The notes: generated from the sequence alone by a model not told the origin. Positions 15,882 through 25,672 are shown, numbered from the stretch's first letter. The stretch is 45,841 bases of DNA from JBIOJM01 sp044450785 (GCA_044450785.1 JBIOJM010000038.1:1-45841), one strand, 5' to 3'. Translations and numbers: made by a program.

Positions 15882-18800
15882 TCATTCGACGTGGAGGAAC
15901 CGCTGCAGGTCCTCCGGCGCGAGCGCGGCGGCCCGGGCGAAGAAGGCGTCCGCTCCGGCTTGATCGCCCAGCGCAACGGCGTCGCGGCCCTGCCGGACGA
16001 GGGCAGGCCAGCGCGCGACCGGCCGGAGCGGGGTCTGCCGCGACGACCCAAGGGCGCGCGGGTTCCGCGGGCCCCTGCCCCCGCGGACCGGGCGGCTTGA
16101 TCTCCGGCCCCCAGTCCAGGCCGAGACCGGCCAGCGCGGAGCGCACCGGAGTCAGGTCCCAGAGCGTCACTTCATTCTCTTCACCGGCGATCGCCAGGCG
16201 GCGGCCTTCGCGGTCGAAGGCCAGGCGCAGCGGCGGGGCGTCCTGGTCCAGGCCGAAGAGCGGCTCCAGGTTCGAGGCGTCGCGGAAGACGACGCGACGG
16301 TCCAGCCCCCCCGACACGAGCAATCGGCCGTCGGGGCTGAGGGCCAGCCCGTGGACCGGCGCGGAATGCGCGTTGGGTTTGGAGTGGACGGTCTTCAAGT
16401 CGGGGAGCGAGAGGGTCCGGATTCCGCCGTCGACGCCCGCGACGATCACCGCCCGTTCGCCGGGCGCCACAGCCATCGCAAGGGTGCCCCCAGGAACCTC
16501 CGTGCGGGAGACCGGCTCTTCCTGGTCCAGGTCGAAGACGACGACGGCTCCATCCACGGCGGCGGCGACCAGGCGTGAGCCGTCGCCGAGGAAGGCGAGC
16601 GCCTCGACAGGACTGCCCAGCCGGACCTGTCGGTGCGACTCCAGGCGGTCGAGGTCCCAAACGACGGCCGCGCCGTCTTCGAACCCCGTAGCCAGCCGGT
16701 GGCCCAACCGGTCGAACGCAAGCGACTTCACGGCCGAGTCGTAAACCGGCAGCTTGCCCCGTGGCAGCAAGCCCTCCGCGTCCCAGAGGATCACGGGCGG
16801 CGCGCCGGGAACCGAAGGGTATGTGTTGGCACCGGTGGCCAGCAACGACCCGTCCGGGCTCCAGGCGAGGGACTGCGCCTGCCGTCCCTCGTTACACCCC
16901 CATTGCCGCGGCGCGCGATCCCAGAGGATCGCGGTCGTGTCGGCCGAGACGCTGGCCAGCAGCGGCTTTTTCGGGTGGAAGGCCAAGCCGCGTACCACGT
17001 CGAAGTGGCCGGCCAGCCGGCGGCGCTCGTGCCGGCCGACGAGCTGGTAGAGACAAACTTCGTTCGAGCCGACGGCGAGCCGCTCACCGTCAGGGCTAAA
17101 GGCGACGCTGCCCAAGCCGCCGATGCCGGGCTTGAGGGTCTGGACGGAGAGGCCGTTCCGTGCGTTCCACAGCCGCGCGGTCTGGTCGATGCCGATCGTC
17201 GCGACCAGCGTGCCGTCGGGGCTGAACGCGACCCCCGTAGCGGCGGCCGAATGGCCGTGCAAGGCCGGCCGCTCGGAGCCCCCGGGCAGGTCCCAGAGCC
17301 GGACAATCCCGTCCATCATCGCGGCGGCAAGCGACCGGCCGTCGGGGCTGAAGGCCAGGGCCTTGACCTCGATGCCGAGCCGGCCCAGGCCCCGCGCGGG
17401 CACGTCGCGGCCGAGGTCGTGAACTAGGACCTCGCCCCCGGGGCCCACCGTCGCCAGCCGCGACCCGTCGGGACTCACCGCGACCGGGACGAGCACTCCC
17501 ATCGGGGTCGCTTCCAACGACCGCTTGAGCGTGCCGGTGACCGAGTCGAATACCCCGATGTGGTTGTACGCCCAGCCCACGACGACCAGGCGCACGTTGC
17601 GGTCCAGATTCACCGAGCGAACCGGGGCCGGGCAGGTCGCAAACGTCCGGGGCGACCCGGCTTCGGGCGAGTCGAGCGCCGCCACGCTCCGGTTCCAGGT
17701 CGCGTATACCAGGCCGCCGTCGGGGCGAAAACGCACGGAGGGCCAAGGGGCGTTCGGCGTGCGGAATTGCGGAGGGTCCAGGGCGGGGTCGACAACCCGC
17801 CGCATGAGCCGCCGGCCCTCCAGGTCCCAGAGCAGCACGTCGTCTTCCTCGCTCGCCGTCGCCAGGGTGCGGCCGTCGAGGCTGAAGTCGAGGGACCGGA
17901 TCATCCCCTTCGACCCCTTGAGCCGTGCCAGCTCGCGGACGTCGAGCTCGCCGAGACAGGCGACGGCCTGGCCCCGCAGCTCGACCAGGTCACGGCCCGG
18001 GGTGTCGATCGCGGTGAGCCGGCTGAGGCCCAAGAGAGCGCGATCGCGCCAGCCGGTGGGATGGGCCAAGCGGAGCAGGTCGGCTTCGCCCTGGGTGGCC
18101 AGATAAGTCTGAGCCTCGGCGGCGGCGAGCGCCCGGCTGATCCGCCGGTACGACCAGACCCCTTGGATTCCCATCGCCAGGAACGCGAGCGCCAGCGAGC
18201 CGGCGAGGGAGGCAATGACCGGGTTGCGGCGACACCACCGCCAGAGCTGCTCCGCCTGGCCGGCGCGCCGCGCCAGGATGGTCCGGCCCTCGAGGAACCG
18301 GCGATGGTCTTCGGCGAGGGCCGCGGCGGTGGCGTAGCGGCGGGCCGGGTCGCGCGCGATCGCCTTGAGCACGATCGTCTCAAGGTCGCGCGGGATCCAT
18401 GGATCGATCGCCCTCGGTCTGGGCGGGTCGTGACGCAGGATCTCGGTCATCAGCCCGTGACGGTCCGTTTCCAGATAGGCGGGGCGGAGCGTGAGCAGCT
18501 CGTAGAGGGTCAATCCCAGGCTGCAGATGTCGCTTCGGATGTCGCCGCGACCGCGGAGCCGCTCGGACGCCATGTATCGCAACGTCCCAATAATATCGCC
18601 GCTTTCCGTCAAGCTTGCGACGTCGTCCATCGCCTTTGCCAGGCCGAAATCGGTCACCCAGATCGTCCCCTCGAGATCGAGCAGCAGGTTCGAAGGCTTG
18701 ATATCGCGATGGAGGATGCCCTGGGCGGCGGCGTGGTCCAGCGCCTCGGCGACCTGCATGCCGATCCGGACGACGTTCCGCCAGCGTTCTCGACCCGGAC

Positions 18801-19644
18801 TGCCCAGCGAGGAATCGCTGGCTCGCCGGCGATGAGTCGTCGCAACCGGAGAGCCGGCGTCATCGCCGTCGCGTACGGTTCCCACAGTCTGCGTCGACCC
18901 GGCGGGCTTCGGTCCGGTGTCGATATCGGACAGACGCACCGGTGGAGCGTGGGAAGCAATTTCGCGCGTCGACGACGGTGGCGAACGCCGGGGGCGATCG
19001 AGGCTGCGGGCCAGGCCGGCGACCGTAAGCTCGGCGGCGAGCCCCTCACCCTCCTCCGCGGGCTTGGGTCGTGCCTTCGACTCCCGCACGACCCGTTTTC
19101 CGAACCGGCGCAACTCATCGAGGACCTCGTCGAGCCCCAACCCGCGGATGAACTGCATGACGTAGAAATGCAAGCCGTCGTGCTCACCGACGCCGAAGAC
19201 GGGGACGATGTTGGTGTGATGCAGCCGGGCCGCGGCCCGGGCCTCGCGTCGGAATCGCAGGATCTGGCGGGGATCGAGCAGCGCGGCTCGGGTCAAAACC
19301 TTGAGTGCGACATGCCGGCTCAGTGAGACCTGTTCCGCTTCATAGACGATTCCCATCCCGCCGCGACCCACCTCGCGGAGGATTCGGAAATCGCCCAGCT
19401 CGTTCAATACGGGCGAGCTGGGGCTCGGCGTCGACTCGGTGGTCGGGTCGGGCCCTCCTGGCTCGGCCGGCTTGAGCTGCTCCAGCTTGAGCAGCGCCGG
19501 GAAAAGTTGGAGGATCGCCTCGGCGTGTTCAGGGTAGAGCGTGAGGTACTCGGATAGCGAAGGGTGCTCGCCGCGGCGGTGCCGCTCGACGAATTCCTCC
19601 GCCAGCTCATCGAGACGGTCGTGCTCCGAACTGGAATCCACCAT
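15331..19644 (-). pseudogene. Ser/Thr protein kinase with WD40 repeats, frameshifted (copy A)
   Basis: An open frame of 1,437 residues, genuine only to about residue 1187 (near 16082); the rest is arginine/proline-rich out-of-frame sequence. N-terminal helical domain (EFVERHRRGEHPSLSEYL), then a Hanks-type kinase: glycine loop VGRGGMGIVYEAE, K115 in VALK, HRD D314, DFG D332. A low-complexity insert of about 120 residues precedes the catalytic loop. The usual APE motif reads ASE. One transmembrane helix follows (about PVIASLAGSLALAFLAMGI), then a WD40 propeller with many LxFSPDGxxLA..xxxxxVRLWD blades. At about 16070-16082, C4/C5 runs mark the likely frameshift; an extra base there explains the change of frame. 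It lies 89 bp after the sigma gene, the same order as copy B. Probably non-functional, or mis-assembled. Confidence 0.75.
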
Positions 19645-19733
19645 GGGCGTCCTCGGCGTCTCTTCTGTGAGGAAGGATCGGGGCCATCAGCTTGACGAGC
19701 TGCGCACTCTTGTGGTCCGGCGGCCAGCAATCT

Positions 19734-20378
19734 TCACGAGTCGAAAAAGCCCGGAATGCCAACCAGGACCTCCCTCAGCTTACGGATTGCCCTGAGGTAT
19801 CGCTTGCTCGCCGCTGACTTCTCGATCCCCAACACCTCGGCCACCTCGACGTTGCTCAGCTCCTCGAAGTGCCGCATGACGATGATCTCGCGGTCAAGCG
19901 GCTCCATGGCATTGAGCACCTCCTGGAGGCGCACCTGGAGCTCCGCCCGGACCGCGGCCTGGGTCGGAGAGGTCAGATACCCCAGGAGTTGCTATGCCAG
20001 CGATACCGACGAGGCTTGCGGCAGCGCCCCGCGATGCAGCGAAACCTCGAGGTCCGGGGTCCGCATCTGGGCCCCGAGGTGTCGACGGTGCAGGTCGACC
20101 AGGCGCTGGCCGGCCAGGGAGCGCAACCATACGTGGAACGGAACCGACGGGGCAAGGACGTACTCGGGAATCCGGCGAACCATGTCGAGATAGACGTCCT
20201 GCAACACGTCGGACACGTCCAGCCGCCGATGCAACCGCCGGTCGAGGCGCACCCCGACCATCTTGGAAAGCCGCTGGCGATGCTTGGCGAAGAGCTCCCC
20301 GAGTGCCTTCTCGTCTCCCGACTCGGCGCGGCGCAACAATTCATCGTCTTCTCGAAGCGGATTGTCTTCACTCGTCAT
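19734..20378 (-). pseudogene. ECF-type sigma factor with in-frame TAG (copy A)
   Basis: A 645-bp frame, identical in length to the intact sigma gene at 33341-33985. Residues 1-128 cover region 2 (ELFAKHRQRLSKMVGVRLD ... DVSDVLQDVYLDM). A TAG at 19992-19994 then interrupts after SSVSLA. The same frame continues QLLGYLTSPTQAAVRAEL into region 4 (NAMEPLDREIIVMRHFEELS ... helix-turn-helix with SNVEVAEVLGIEKSAASKRYL). Copy B reads ACLAEMLLGRLTSPTRAARRAE at this point, so the stop replaces a Glu codon and one base change (GAG to TAG) would explain it. The fold suits the planctomycete-specific sigma-70 subfamilies. Unless suppressed, only a region-2 fragment would be made. Confidence 0.85.
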
Positions 20379-20629
20379 ATCAACAGCATAATCGGCGCCC
20401 GATCTCTCCTCAACATTCCTGATTCGACAATCGGGAGGTCACCGGATGGTAAGATCGAGGGCGCGATCGGAACCGGCCGGCCATCGGCGGGACCGGAACG
20501 AGCGTCATGCGTTCTTTCAGACGAGCGAAGCGGTAGAATGAACGATCGGTCGATCCCCTCGCGACGTGAAGGGGATGCAAGGATGCGCGTTGGTCTGGGC
20601 GTTTCGCTCTTTTTTTCGGGGGCACGACG
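20379..20629. other. Divergent intergenic region
   Basis: A 251-bp gap between the minus-strand sigma gene and the plus-strand PEBP-like gene. It should hold promoters for both. I see no clear -35/-10 pair, repeat or small gene. Confidence 0.35.
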
Positions 20630-21103
20630 ATGAGTCTCACTGTGAGCAGTTCAGCCTTTGCCGAAGGAAAAACGATTCCGCGCCGGCACACCGGGGACGG
20701 AGAGGACCTCTCACCCGCGCTTTCGTGGTCGGGCGTGCCGCCGGCGGCCCTCGAGCTGGCGCTGATCGTCGACGATCCCGACGCACCCACCAGCGAGCCT
20801 TGGGTTCACTGGGTCATCTACAAGGTGCCGGTGGCAACGTACGTGCTGCCCGAGGGCGTTCCTCCCGTGTTTCGGCCGGGCTTTCCCCCCACGGCTCTTC
20901 AGGGGCGGAATTCGTGGAAATCGGTGGGTTATCGTGGCCCCGCGCCGCCGAAGGGGCACGGCGTGCATCGCTATTTTTTCAAGCTCTTTGCTCTGGACAA
21001 GGCGCTCCACCTCGCGGAGGGGCTCGATAAGGCGGGCCTGCTCAAGGCGATCAAGGGCCACGTGCTGGCCGAGGGGCAATTGATGGGGACCTACCAGAGG
21101 TAG
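20630..21103 (+). CDS. YbhB/YbcL family Raf kinase inhibitor-like protein (PEBP fold)
   Basis: 157 residues, a normal length for bacterial phosphatidylethanolamine-binding-protein homologues. Family marks are TGDGEDLSPALSW near residue 25, DDPDAPTSEPWVHWVIYKVP (the anion-pocket Asp/His motif), the GYRGPAPPKG-HG loop and HRYFFKLFALD. The biochemical role of bacterial members is largely unknown. No signal peptide, so cytosolic. A stand-alone gene, 24 bp before the next open frame on the same strand, so possibly co-transcribed. Confidence 0.92.
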   Translation: MSLTVSSSAFAEGKTIPRRHTGDGEDLSPALSWSGVPPAALELALIVDDPDAPTSEPWVHWVIYKVPVATYVLPEGVPPVFRPGFPPTALQGRNSWKSVGYRGPAPPKGHGVHRYFFKLFALDKALHLAEGLDKAGLLKAIKGHVLAEGQLMGTYQR

Positions 21104-21127
21104 CGTTACGAGCGAGGCCAGCCCGAC

Positions 21128-21847
21128 GTGCCGGACAAGCGAGCTCATCGCGGCGCCGATCCGCGCGACGCCCTGGCATTCGGGCCGCCGAGCCGGCCGG
21201 CGTTACGCGCGGCCGTGGCGGACCTGTCCTGGCTGCTGGGGCGAGGCTACGCGCCGGTTTCCTCACTCAAGCTGACCGGCGACCGCTGGCGCCTGACCGA
21301 GCGCCAGCGGCAGGCCGTGCGGCGGGCGGCCTGCTCGGACCAAGCCCGCGACCGGCGGCGGGCGCGCCAGGTCGCCGCGGCCGATCTCGCCGGACGGAAC
21401 CTCCTGATCGACGGGTTCAACGTCCTCACCACGATCGAGGCCGCGCTCGGGGGCGCGGTCGTGCTCGTCTGCCGCGACCAAGCCTGCCGGGACATCGCCG
21501 GCGTCCACGGGAGTTACCGCACGGTCGCCGAGACGGAGCCGGCCCTCGAACAACTCGCGGGCGTGCTGGTTGAGCTGGGCGTTCGTCAGGCCGGCTGGCT
21601 GTTCGACCGCCCGGTCTCGAACAGCGGGCGGATTCGCAGCCTGGTCCTCCGGACCGCCTCCGCTTTATCTCACGACTGGTCCGTCGAGCTCGTCGATAGC
21701 GCCGACCCTGTCCTGGAACGATCCGGCGAGATCGTCGCGACGGCCGATAGCGTGATCCTGAACGGCTGCTCACACTGGTTCAACCTGGCGCGGCACGTGG
21801 TCGAAACGCGTTGCCCTGGCGCCATGGTCGTCGACCTTTCCGGTTGA
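21128..21847 (+). CDS. DUF434 domain-containing protein
   Basis: 239 residues from a GTG start 24 bp after the PEBP-like gene. The N-terminal part (AVADLSWLLGRGYAPVSSLK, LTERQRQAVRRAACSD) and the central NLLIDGFNVLTTIEAAL match my memory of DUF434 proteins, soluble proteins of unknown function. The Asp in 'LLIDGFN' and the later 'ADSVILNG' give it the look of a PIN/NYN-like nuclease fold, but that is speculation. No signal peptide or membrane helix. Confidence 0.8.
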   Translation: MPDKRAHRGADPRDALAFGPPSRPALRAAVADLSWLLGRGYAPVSSLKLTGDRWRLTERQRQAVRRAACSDQARDRRRARQVAAADLAGRNLLIDGFNVLTTIEAALGGAVVLVCRDQACRDIAGVHGSYRTVAETEPALEQLAGVLVELGVRQAGWLFDRPVSNSGRIRSLVLRTASALSHDWSVELVDSADPVLERSGEIVATADSVILNGCSHWFNLARHVVETRCPGAMVVDLSG

Positions 21848-21985
21848 AGTGGAAACCGTCTCGTCTTCTCACAGCCGGCCAGGATGCTAACATGATAGCC
21901 CTCTCCCCGATCGGTTCGCGTTCCGGACCAATCCCGGTCAACCAGTCCATACAAGATCAAGGCGGCGATTCCGCGGAGCGCGATC

Positions 21986-23410
21986 ATGAAGAAGCAGCGG
22001 ACGGCGGCCGTATGCGTGACAACCCTGCTGGGCTTGCTGAGCGCGTTGGTCCTGGTCCGGGAGAGCTGGGGACGGGCCGATGAGCCGGGCGTACCGCCGG
22101 GCGTGACGGAGTCGGCGCCGGCCGGACGACCGGCCGCGAGGGTTGACCACCCGGCGATCCGTTCGGCCGACAGCCTGCTGGTCATGGCCTGCGCGGCGAT
22201 GGCGATGTTGATGACACCCGCACTGGGTTTCTTCTACGGGGGGATGGTACGGCGAAAGAACGTCCTGTCCGCATTTCAGCAGAGCTTCATCCTGCTGGGG
22301 GTCGTGTCGATGCAGTGGGTGTTGGGCGGCTATAGTCTGGCGTTTGGCCGCGACGCCGCCTTCGGCTTTTGCGGCGGCGGGCAATGGTTTGGGCTGCGGG
22401 GCGTCGGCTTGGAGCCGAACCCACTCGTGGCGCCGCTCGTCCCCCACCAGCTCTTCATGGTCTTCCAGATGATGGTCGCGGTCTTCACAGTGGGGCTCAT
22501 CTCCGGCGCGATCGCCGAACGGATGAAGTTCTCGGCGTACCTGGTCTTCACGCTGCTCTGGGCGACCTTGGTTTATGGCCCGGTCGCGCACTGGATCTGG
22601 GGCCCTGGCGGCTGGCTCAAGCAGTTGGGTGCGCTCGACTTCGCCGGTGGGCTGGTCGTGCACCTCACATCGGGGCTGGCGGCCTTATGCTGCGCGCTGG
22701 TGCTGGGCAAGCGGAAGGGGCTGGACACCGAGGACCTGCACCCGCACAACCTGACGCTGACCGCACTGGGAACGGCTCTGCTGTGGTACGGCTGGCTGGG
22801 ACTGAACGTCGGGCAGGCGCGGGGAGTCAATGGGAGAGCGGTCGCGGCCTTCGTGGCGACCAACCTTGCAGGTTCCGCGGCGGTCGTGAGCTGGAGCGCG
22901 CTCGAGTATTTCCAGAAGCGGAAGGTGACCGTACTCGGCGCCTGCACCGGCGCGATCGCCGGTCTGGTCGCCGTGACGCCCGCGGCCGGATACGTCACCC
23001 CCATCGGTGCGCTCTTCCTCGGGGTGCTGGTCTGCCCGCTCTGTTACGCCGCGATCTTGCTCAAGGCGAAGCTGGGCTACGACGATTCGCTCGACGTCTT
23101 CGGGGTCCATGGGATCGGCGGCCTGGCCGGCGTGCTGGCTCTCGGCGTCCTGGCGACCCCGGCCCTCACCGAGCAGGCCGGCGGCCTGCTGGACGGCAAC
23201 GCCAATCTGTTGCTCGCCCAGGCGGTCGCGACCGCCGCGGTCGCAGTCTACACCATCCTCATGACCCTGTCGCTCCTCTTGGTGATCGACCGGCTCCTGG
23301 GCCTGCGCGTCAGTGCCGAGGAAGAGGAGCTCGGCCTCGACCTGACCCAGCACGGACAACGCGGCTACATGACCGGTGAGGGAGAGCTGATCGGCGGCGT
23401 GTCCAACTGA
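21986..23410 (+). CDS. amt: Ammonium transporter (Amt/MEP family)
   Basis: 474-residue inner-membrane ammonium channel. An N-terminal signal-like helix (AVCVTTLLGLLSALVLV) and a short Pro/Ala-rich segment precede the eleven-helix core. Motifs: GFFYGGMVRRKNV, PHNLTLTALGTALLWYGWLG, and the pore twin histidines H226 (VVHLTSGLAAL) and H375 (DVFGVHGIGGLAG), 149 residues apart as in AmtB. No glnK/glnB gene lies next to it in the window, unlike the common glnK-amtB pairing. Its stop lies 2 bp from the stop of the convergent enoyl-CoA hydratase gene. A separate promoter is likely in 21848-21985. Confidence 0.93.
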   Translation: MKKQRTAAVCVTTLLGLLSALVLVRESWGRADEPGVPPGVTESAPAGRPAARVDHPAIRSADSLLVMACAAMAMLMTPALGFFYGGMVRRKNVLSAFQQSFILLGVVSMQWVLGGYSLAFGRDAAFGFCGGGQWFGLRGVGLEPNPLVAPLVPHQLFMVFQMMVAVFTVGLISGAIAERMKFSAYLVFTLLWATLVYGPVAHWIWGPGGWLKQLGALDFAGGLVVHLTSGLAALCCALVLGKRKGLDTEDLHPHNLTLTALGTALLWYGWLGLNVGQARGVNGRAVAAFVATNLAGSAAVVSWSALEYFQKRKVTVLGACTGAIAGLVAVTPAAGYVTPIGALFLGVLVCPLCYAAILLKAKLGYDDSLDVFGVHGIGGLAGVLALGVLATPALTEQAGGLLDGNANLLLAQAVATAAVAVYTILMTLSLLLVIDRLLGLRVSAEEEELGLDLTQHGQRGYMTGEGELIGGVSN

Positions 23411-23412
23411 GG

Positions 23413-24279
23413 CTATTCGTTCTGGAGGAAGGCGCCCACCGAGTCTCGAACCACGTCCGTCATCGCCAGCTCAGCCAGGGCTGGTGCGATGCCCTCGCGA
23501 GCGGCGTCGCGGCCGTGGGCTTGGTCGATCGCGACGATTGTCAGTATTTTGAGCTGGGCCTCGGGATGATCTCCCGGCTGCTCCTCGACCTGGGCGTGCA
23601 CGCGACTCCAGGCCGATTCCCAGGCTTCCCTCGGCCACGTTCGCTCCGGGACGGCCGAGGACCCGATGAGCTCGACCGCTTCCTCAAGATCGCCTTCCGC
23701 GGCCAGCCGGTCGACGAGGCCGTGCGATCGGGCCAGGAGATAGCCGATCAATCGGCCCGAGATGAGGAGGTCGACGCCGTCGTCCGGCCCAATCAGTCGC
23801 GGAAGCCGATCGATCCCACCCCACCCCGGGATCAGGCCGAGGTGTATATCGGGCGTTCCGATCTGAAGGGGCGCGGCCGACGCCAGGGCGATTCGCCGCC
23901 GGCAGGCGAGTGCCAGCTCGAGGCCTCCACCGAAACAAACCCCGTGGATAACCGCGACCGTCGGCACGGCAAAACCGGAAAGGCGGTCGAACACCGCCAG
24001 GCCCCGGCGGACGAATGTTTCGACGTCGGCCGACGTCCCGCACGACAAGATCGTCCGGAGGTCGACCCCCGCGCAGAATCCTTTCGGCTTGGCGCTGCGG
24101 ATCACCAGCGACTGGAGCGCGAACTCGCCTTCGGCCTCCACCAGGTGGGTCTCGAGCTCATCGAGGGCGGCTGGGTCAAGCACGTTCTGCGATCGGCCGG
24201 GTTGATCGAACCACAGGGTCCAGACGCCGTCAGGGGTGCGCTCCCAGCGCCAGATCGATCCTGAAGTTTCGGAACTCAT
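23413..24279 (-). CDS. Enoyl-CoA hydratase/isomerase family protein
   Basis: 288-residue crotonase-fold protein. Seen: the first oxyanion-hole segment KGFCAGVDLRTI, the second GVCFGGGLELALACRRRIA carrying the first catalytic-type Glu, and TPDIHLGLIPGWGGIDRLPRLIG. In true hydratases the residue before that last segment is usually Glu (PE-x-x-LG); here it is Asp, so the activity may be isomerase- or hydrolase-like rather than classical hydration. The C-terminal helical part is slightly longer than usual. It is convergent with amt and divergent from a small membrane protein gene. An acyl-CoA dehydrogenase lies 1.6 kb away, but the two are not in one operon. Confidence 0.88.
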   Translation of the reverse strand: MSSETSGSIWRWERTPDGVWTLWFDQPGRSQNVLDPAALDELETHLVEAEGEFALQSLVIRSAKPKGFCAGVDLRTILSCGTSADVETFVRRGLAVFDRLSGFAVPTVAVIHGVCFGGGLELALACRRRIALASAAPLQIGTPDIHLGLIPGWGGIDRLPRLIGPDDGVDLLISGRLIGYLLARSHGLVDRLAAEGDLEEAVELIGSSAVPERTWPREAWESAWSRVHAQVEEQPGDHPEAQLKILTIVAIDQAHGRDAAREGIAPALAELAMTDVVRDSVGAFLQNE

Positions 24280-24354
24280 GGCCGTTGCCTCGTGGGAGGG
24301 TTATGATCGGGCAACGTGAACGGAGCAATCAGATCTCTCACGGGAGCGAAGCGT

Positions 24355-24819
24355 ATGCCTCGGCATCTGATCAGCAATTTGCTCGGTCTCGTCGGCGCAA
24401 TCGTCGGCGGTGTGCTGGGATTCTACACCTTCGGTTGGCTGTTGGAACACGGCTTTTTGGGATTGATGATTCCCGGTGCCTTGCTGGGACTCGGATGCAG
24501 CTTGCTGGCGAGGCACCCTTCGTTCGTTCGAGGAGTGGTGTGCGCGATCGCTGCCCTTGGCCTGTCGTTCTTCGCGGACTGGTGGTTTGAGCCTTTCAAC
24601 GCAGATTCCAGTTTGCAGTATTTCCTGTTGCACGCGATGGACTTGGGTCCCGTACGGTTGCTCATGATCGGAATCGGAACGTTCATCGCCTTCTGGGTGG
24701 GCAAAGACGCCGGATTGCGAGGCTACTCGAGACTCGGCCGGCCCGCGGTCCGACCGGCCCAGGATCGAGGACCGGCGAAGGCGGACGAGGAGCGACCGAT
24801 TTCGGGGGGCGAGGCGTGA
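24355..24819 (+). CDS. Small membrane protein, function unknown
   Basis: 154 residues from ATG 24355, preceded by CGGGAGCG (24341-24348); the open frame could begin at GTG 24316, but without a good site. Four hydrophobic segments: LISNLLGLVGAIVGGVLGFY, LGLMIPGALLGLGCSLLA, GVVCAIAALGLSFFADW and RLLMIGIGTFIAFWVG. A polar, proline-rich cytoplasmic tail follows. I do not recognise the family. Its 3' end lies about 60 bp from the end of the convergent GNAT pseudogene. Confidence 0.7.
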   Translation: MPRHLISNLLGLVGAIVGGVLGFYTFGWLLEHGFLGLMIPGALLGLGCSLLARHPSFVRGVVCAIAALGLSFFADWWFEPFNADSSLQYFLLHAMDLGPVRLLMIGIGTFIAFWVGKDAGLRGYSRLGRPAVRPAQDRGPAKADEERPISGGEA

Positions 24820-24880
24820 TCGAAGCGAGTTCCGGGGCTCAGGCCGGTTTTCTGTTCCATGGCCGCTCGAGGGCCGTCTT

Positions 24881-25388
24881 TCACTTCTTGACATTGATGT
24901 CGAGCGATGACAGCGGAAGGACAAGCTGCCTCGGCTGACTGCCGAACGGTACAAACCCGTGGTGACGGTAGAAGGCCTCCGCCTGGTCGTCCTTGGCGTC
25001 GACCACGAGCGCAAAGACGGCGACTTCCGAGCGCAGGGCACGCGTCACCGCATCCCACAGTAGGGCACTGCCGAGCTTGCGCCCATGATAGGTATGGTCG
25101 ACCGCGAGGCGGCCGAGCCGCGCTACGGGAACGGATGGGTAGCGGGGAAGCCGTTTGACAAGCTGTGCCGGCAGATCGGCCAGGGGAACGCCAGCCGCGG
25201 CGAGCGTATAATAACCCGGCGATCTTTGACCCCGGCGCCTCCAGGGCGACATAACAGGCCGTCGCACGCCGGCGCACGTCCTGGGTTACCTGCTCCCGGA
25301 AATACCGGTCGAGTGCCTCGACACCACTTGCGAACCCTGCCCGATCGTGTCCGGGGCCGAGGATCTCGATCAGGAACGTTCCTGTCAC
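24881..25388 (-). pseudogene. GNAT-family acetyltransferase toxin, frameshifted
   Basis: A toxin of the DUF1778/GNAT (TacT/AtaT-like) type, which in known members acetylates the amino acid of charged tRNA. The GTG start at 25388 overlaps the antitoxin stop (GTGA). Frame one gives SGVEALDRYFREQVTQDVRRRATACYVALEAPG-SKIAG and then runs into nonsense. Shifting by one base at the GGGTTATTATACG sequence near 25215-25225 gives GYYTLAAAGVPLADLP, RLGRLAVDHTYHGRKLG (the acetyl-CoA-binding R-x-x-G-x region) and AFYRHHGFVPF to the stop at 24881. Removing one T restores a 168-residue protein of normal length. So the toxin appears inactivated by a +1 insertion, or the base is a sequencing error. Confidence 0.85.
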
Positions 25389-25672
25389 GGCGATCCCCGG
25401 ATCAGCCGGTCATGGGCTTTCCTGGCGCGCTTGAGAGCCGCCGACGGCTCCGGCGGATTGAGGAGCAAGTCGACGAAACGACACTGCTCCTCGACCGAGA
25501 GACGGATGATATGGGTTTCCTCGATCGTCCGGTGCGCGGCTTCCTGGGCGGCGGCAACGACAAAGTCGCTGACGCTCCGGCCCTGAATTTCGGCGGCGCG
25601 TTTTACAACCGCCAGCGCCCCAGGAGCGATCCGCGCCTCGATGCGCGCAGTGCGTTTATGCTCTCTCGGCAT
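25385..25672 (-). CDS. DUF1778 antitoxin of a GNAT toxin-antitoxin pair
   Basis: 95-residue ribbon-helix-helix antitoxin (TacA/AtaR-like). An N-terminal DNA-binding strand-helix-helix (RTARIEARIAPGALAVVKRAA, QGRSVSDFVVAAAQEAAHRTI) is followed by a C-terminal tail that in relatives wraps and neutralises the toxin (QCRFVDLLLNPPEPSAALKRA). Such antitoxins with bound toxin repress their own promoter. A clear promoter with palindromes lies just upstream (25697-25730). AAGAGAGG (25681-25688) is its ribosome binding site. The partner toxin is frameshifted, so the antitoxin may now be an orphan. Confidence 0.92.
   Translation of the reverse strand: MPREHKRTARIEARIAPGALAVVKRAAEIQGRSVSDFVVAAAQEAAHRTIEETHIIRLSVEEQCRFVDLLLNPPEPSAALKRARKAHDRLIRGSP

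Noticed and set aside
17560..19326. A 588-codon plus-strand open frame over kinase A
   Set aside because: Antisense shadow; the sense strand carries the kinase motifs.
15882..19994. Stop-codon reassignment or recoding (TGA and TAG read as amino acids)
   Set aside because: Two different stop codons replace different residue types (apparently Trp or similar, and Glu), TAG/TGA serve as normal stops in other genes of the window, and frameshifts occur in the same genes. Decay or error is simpler.
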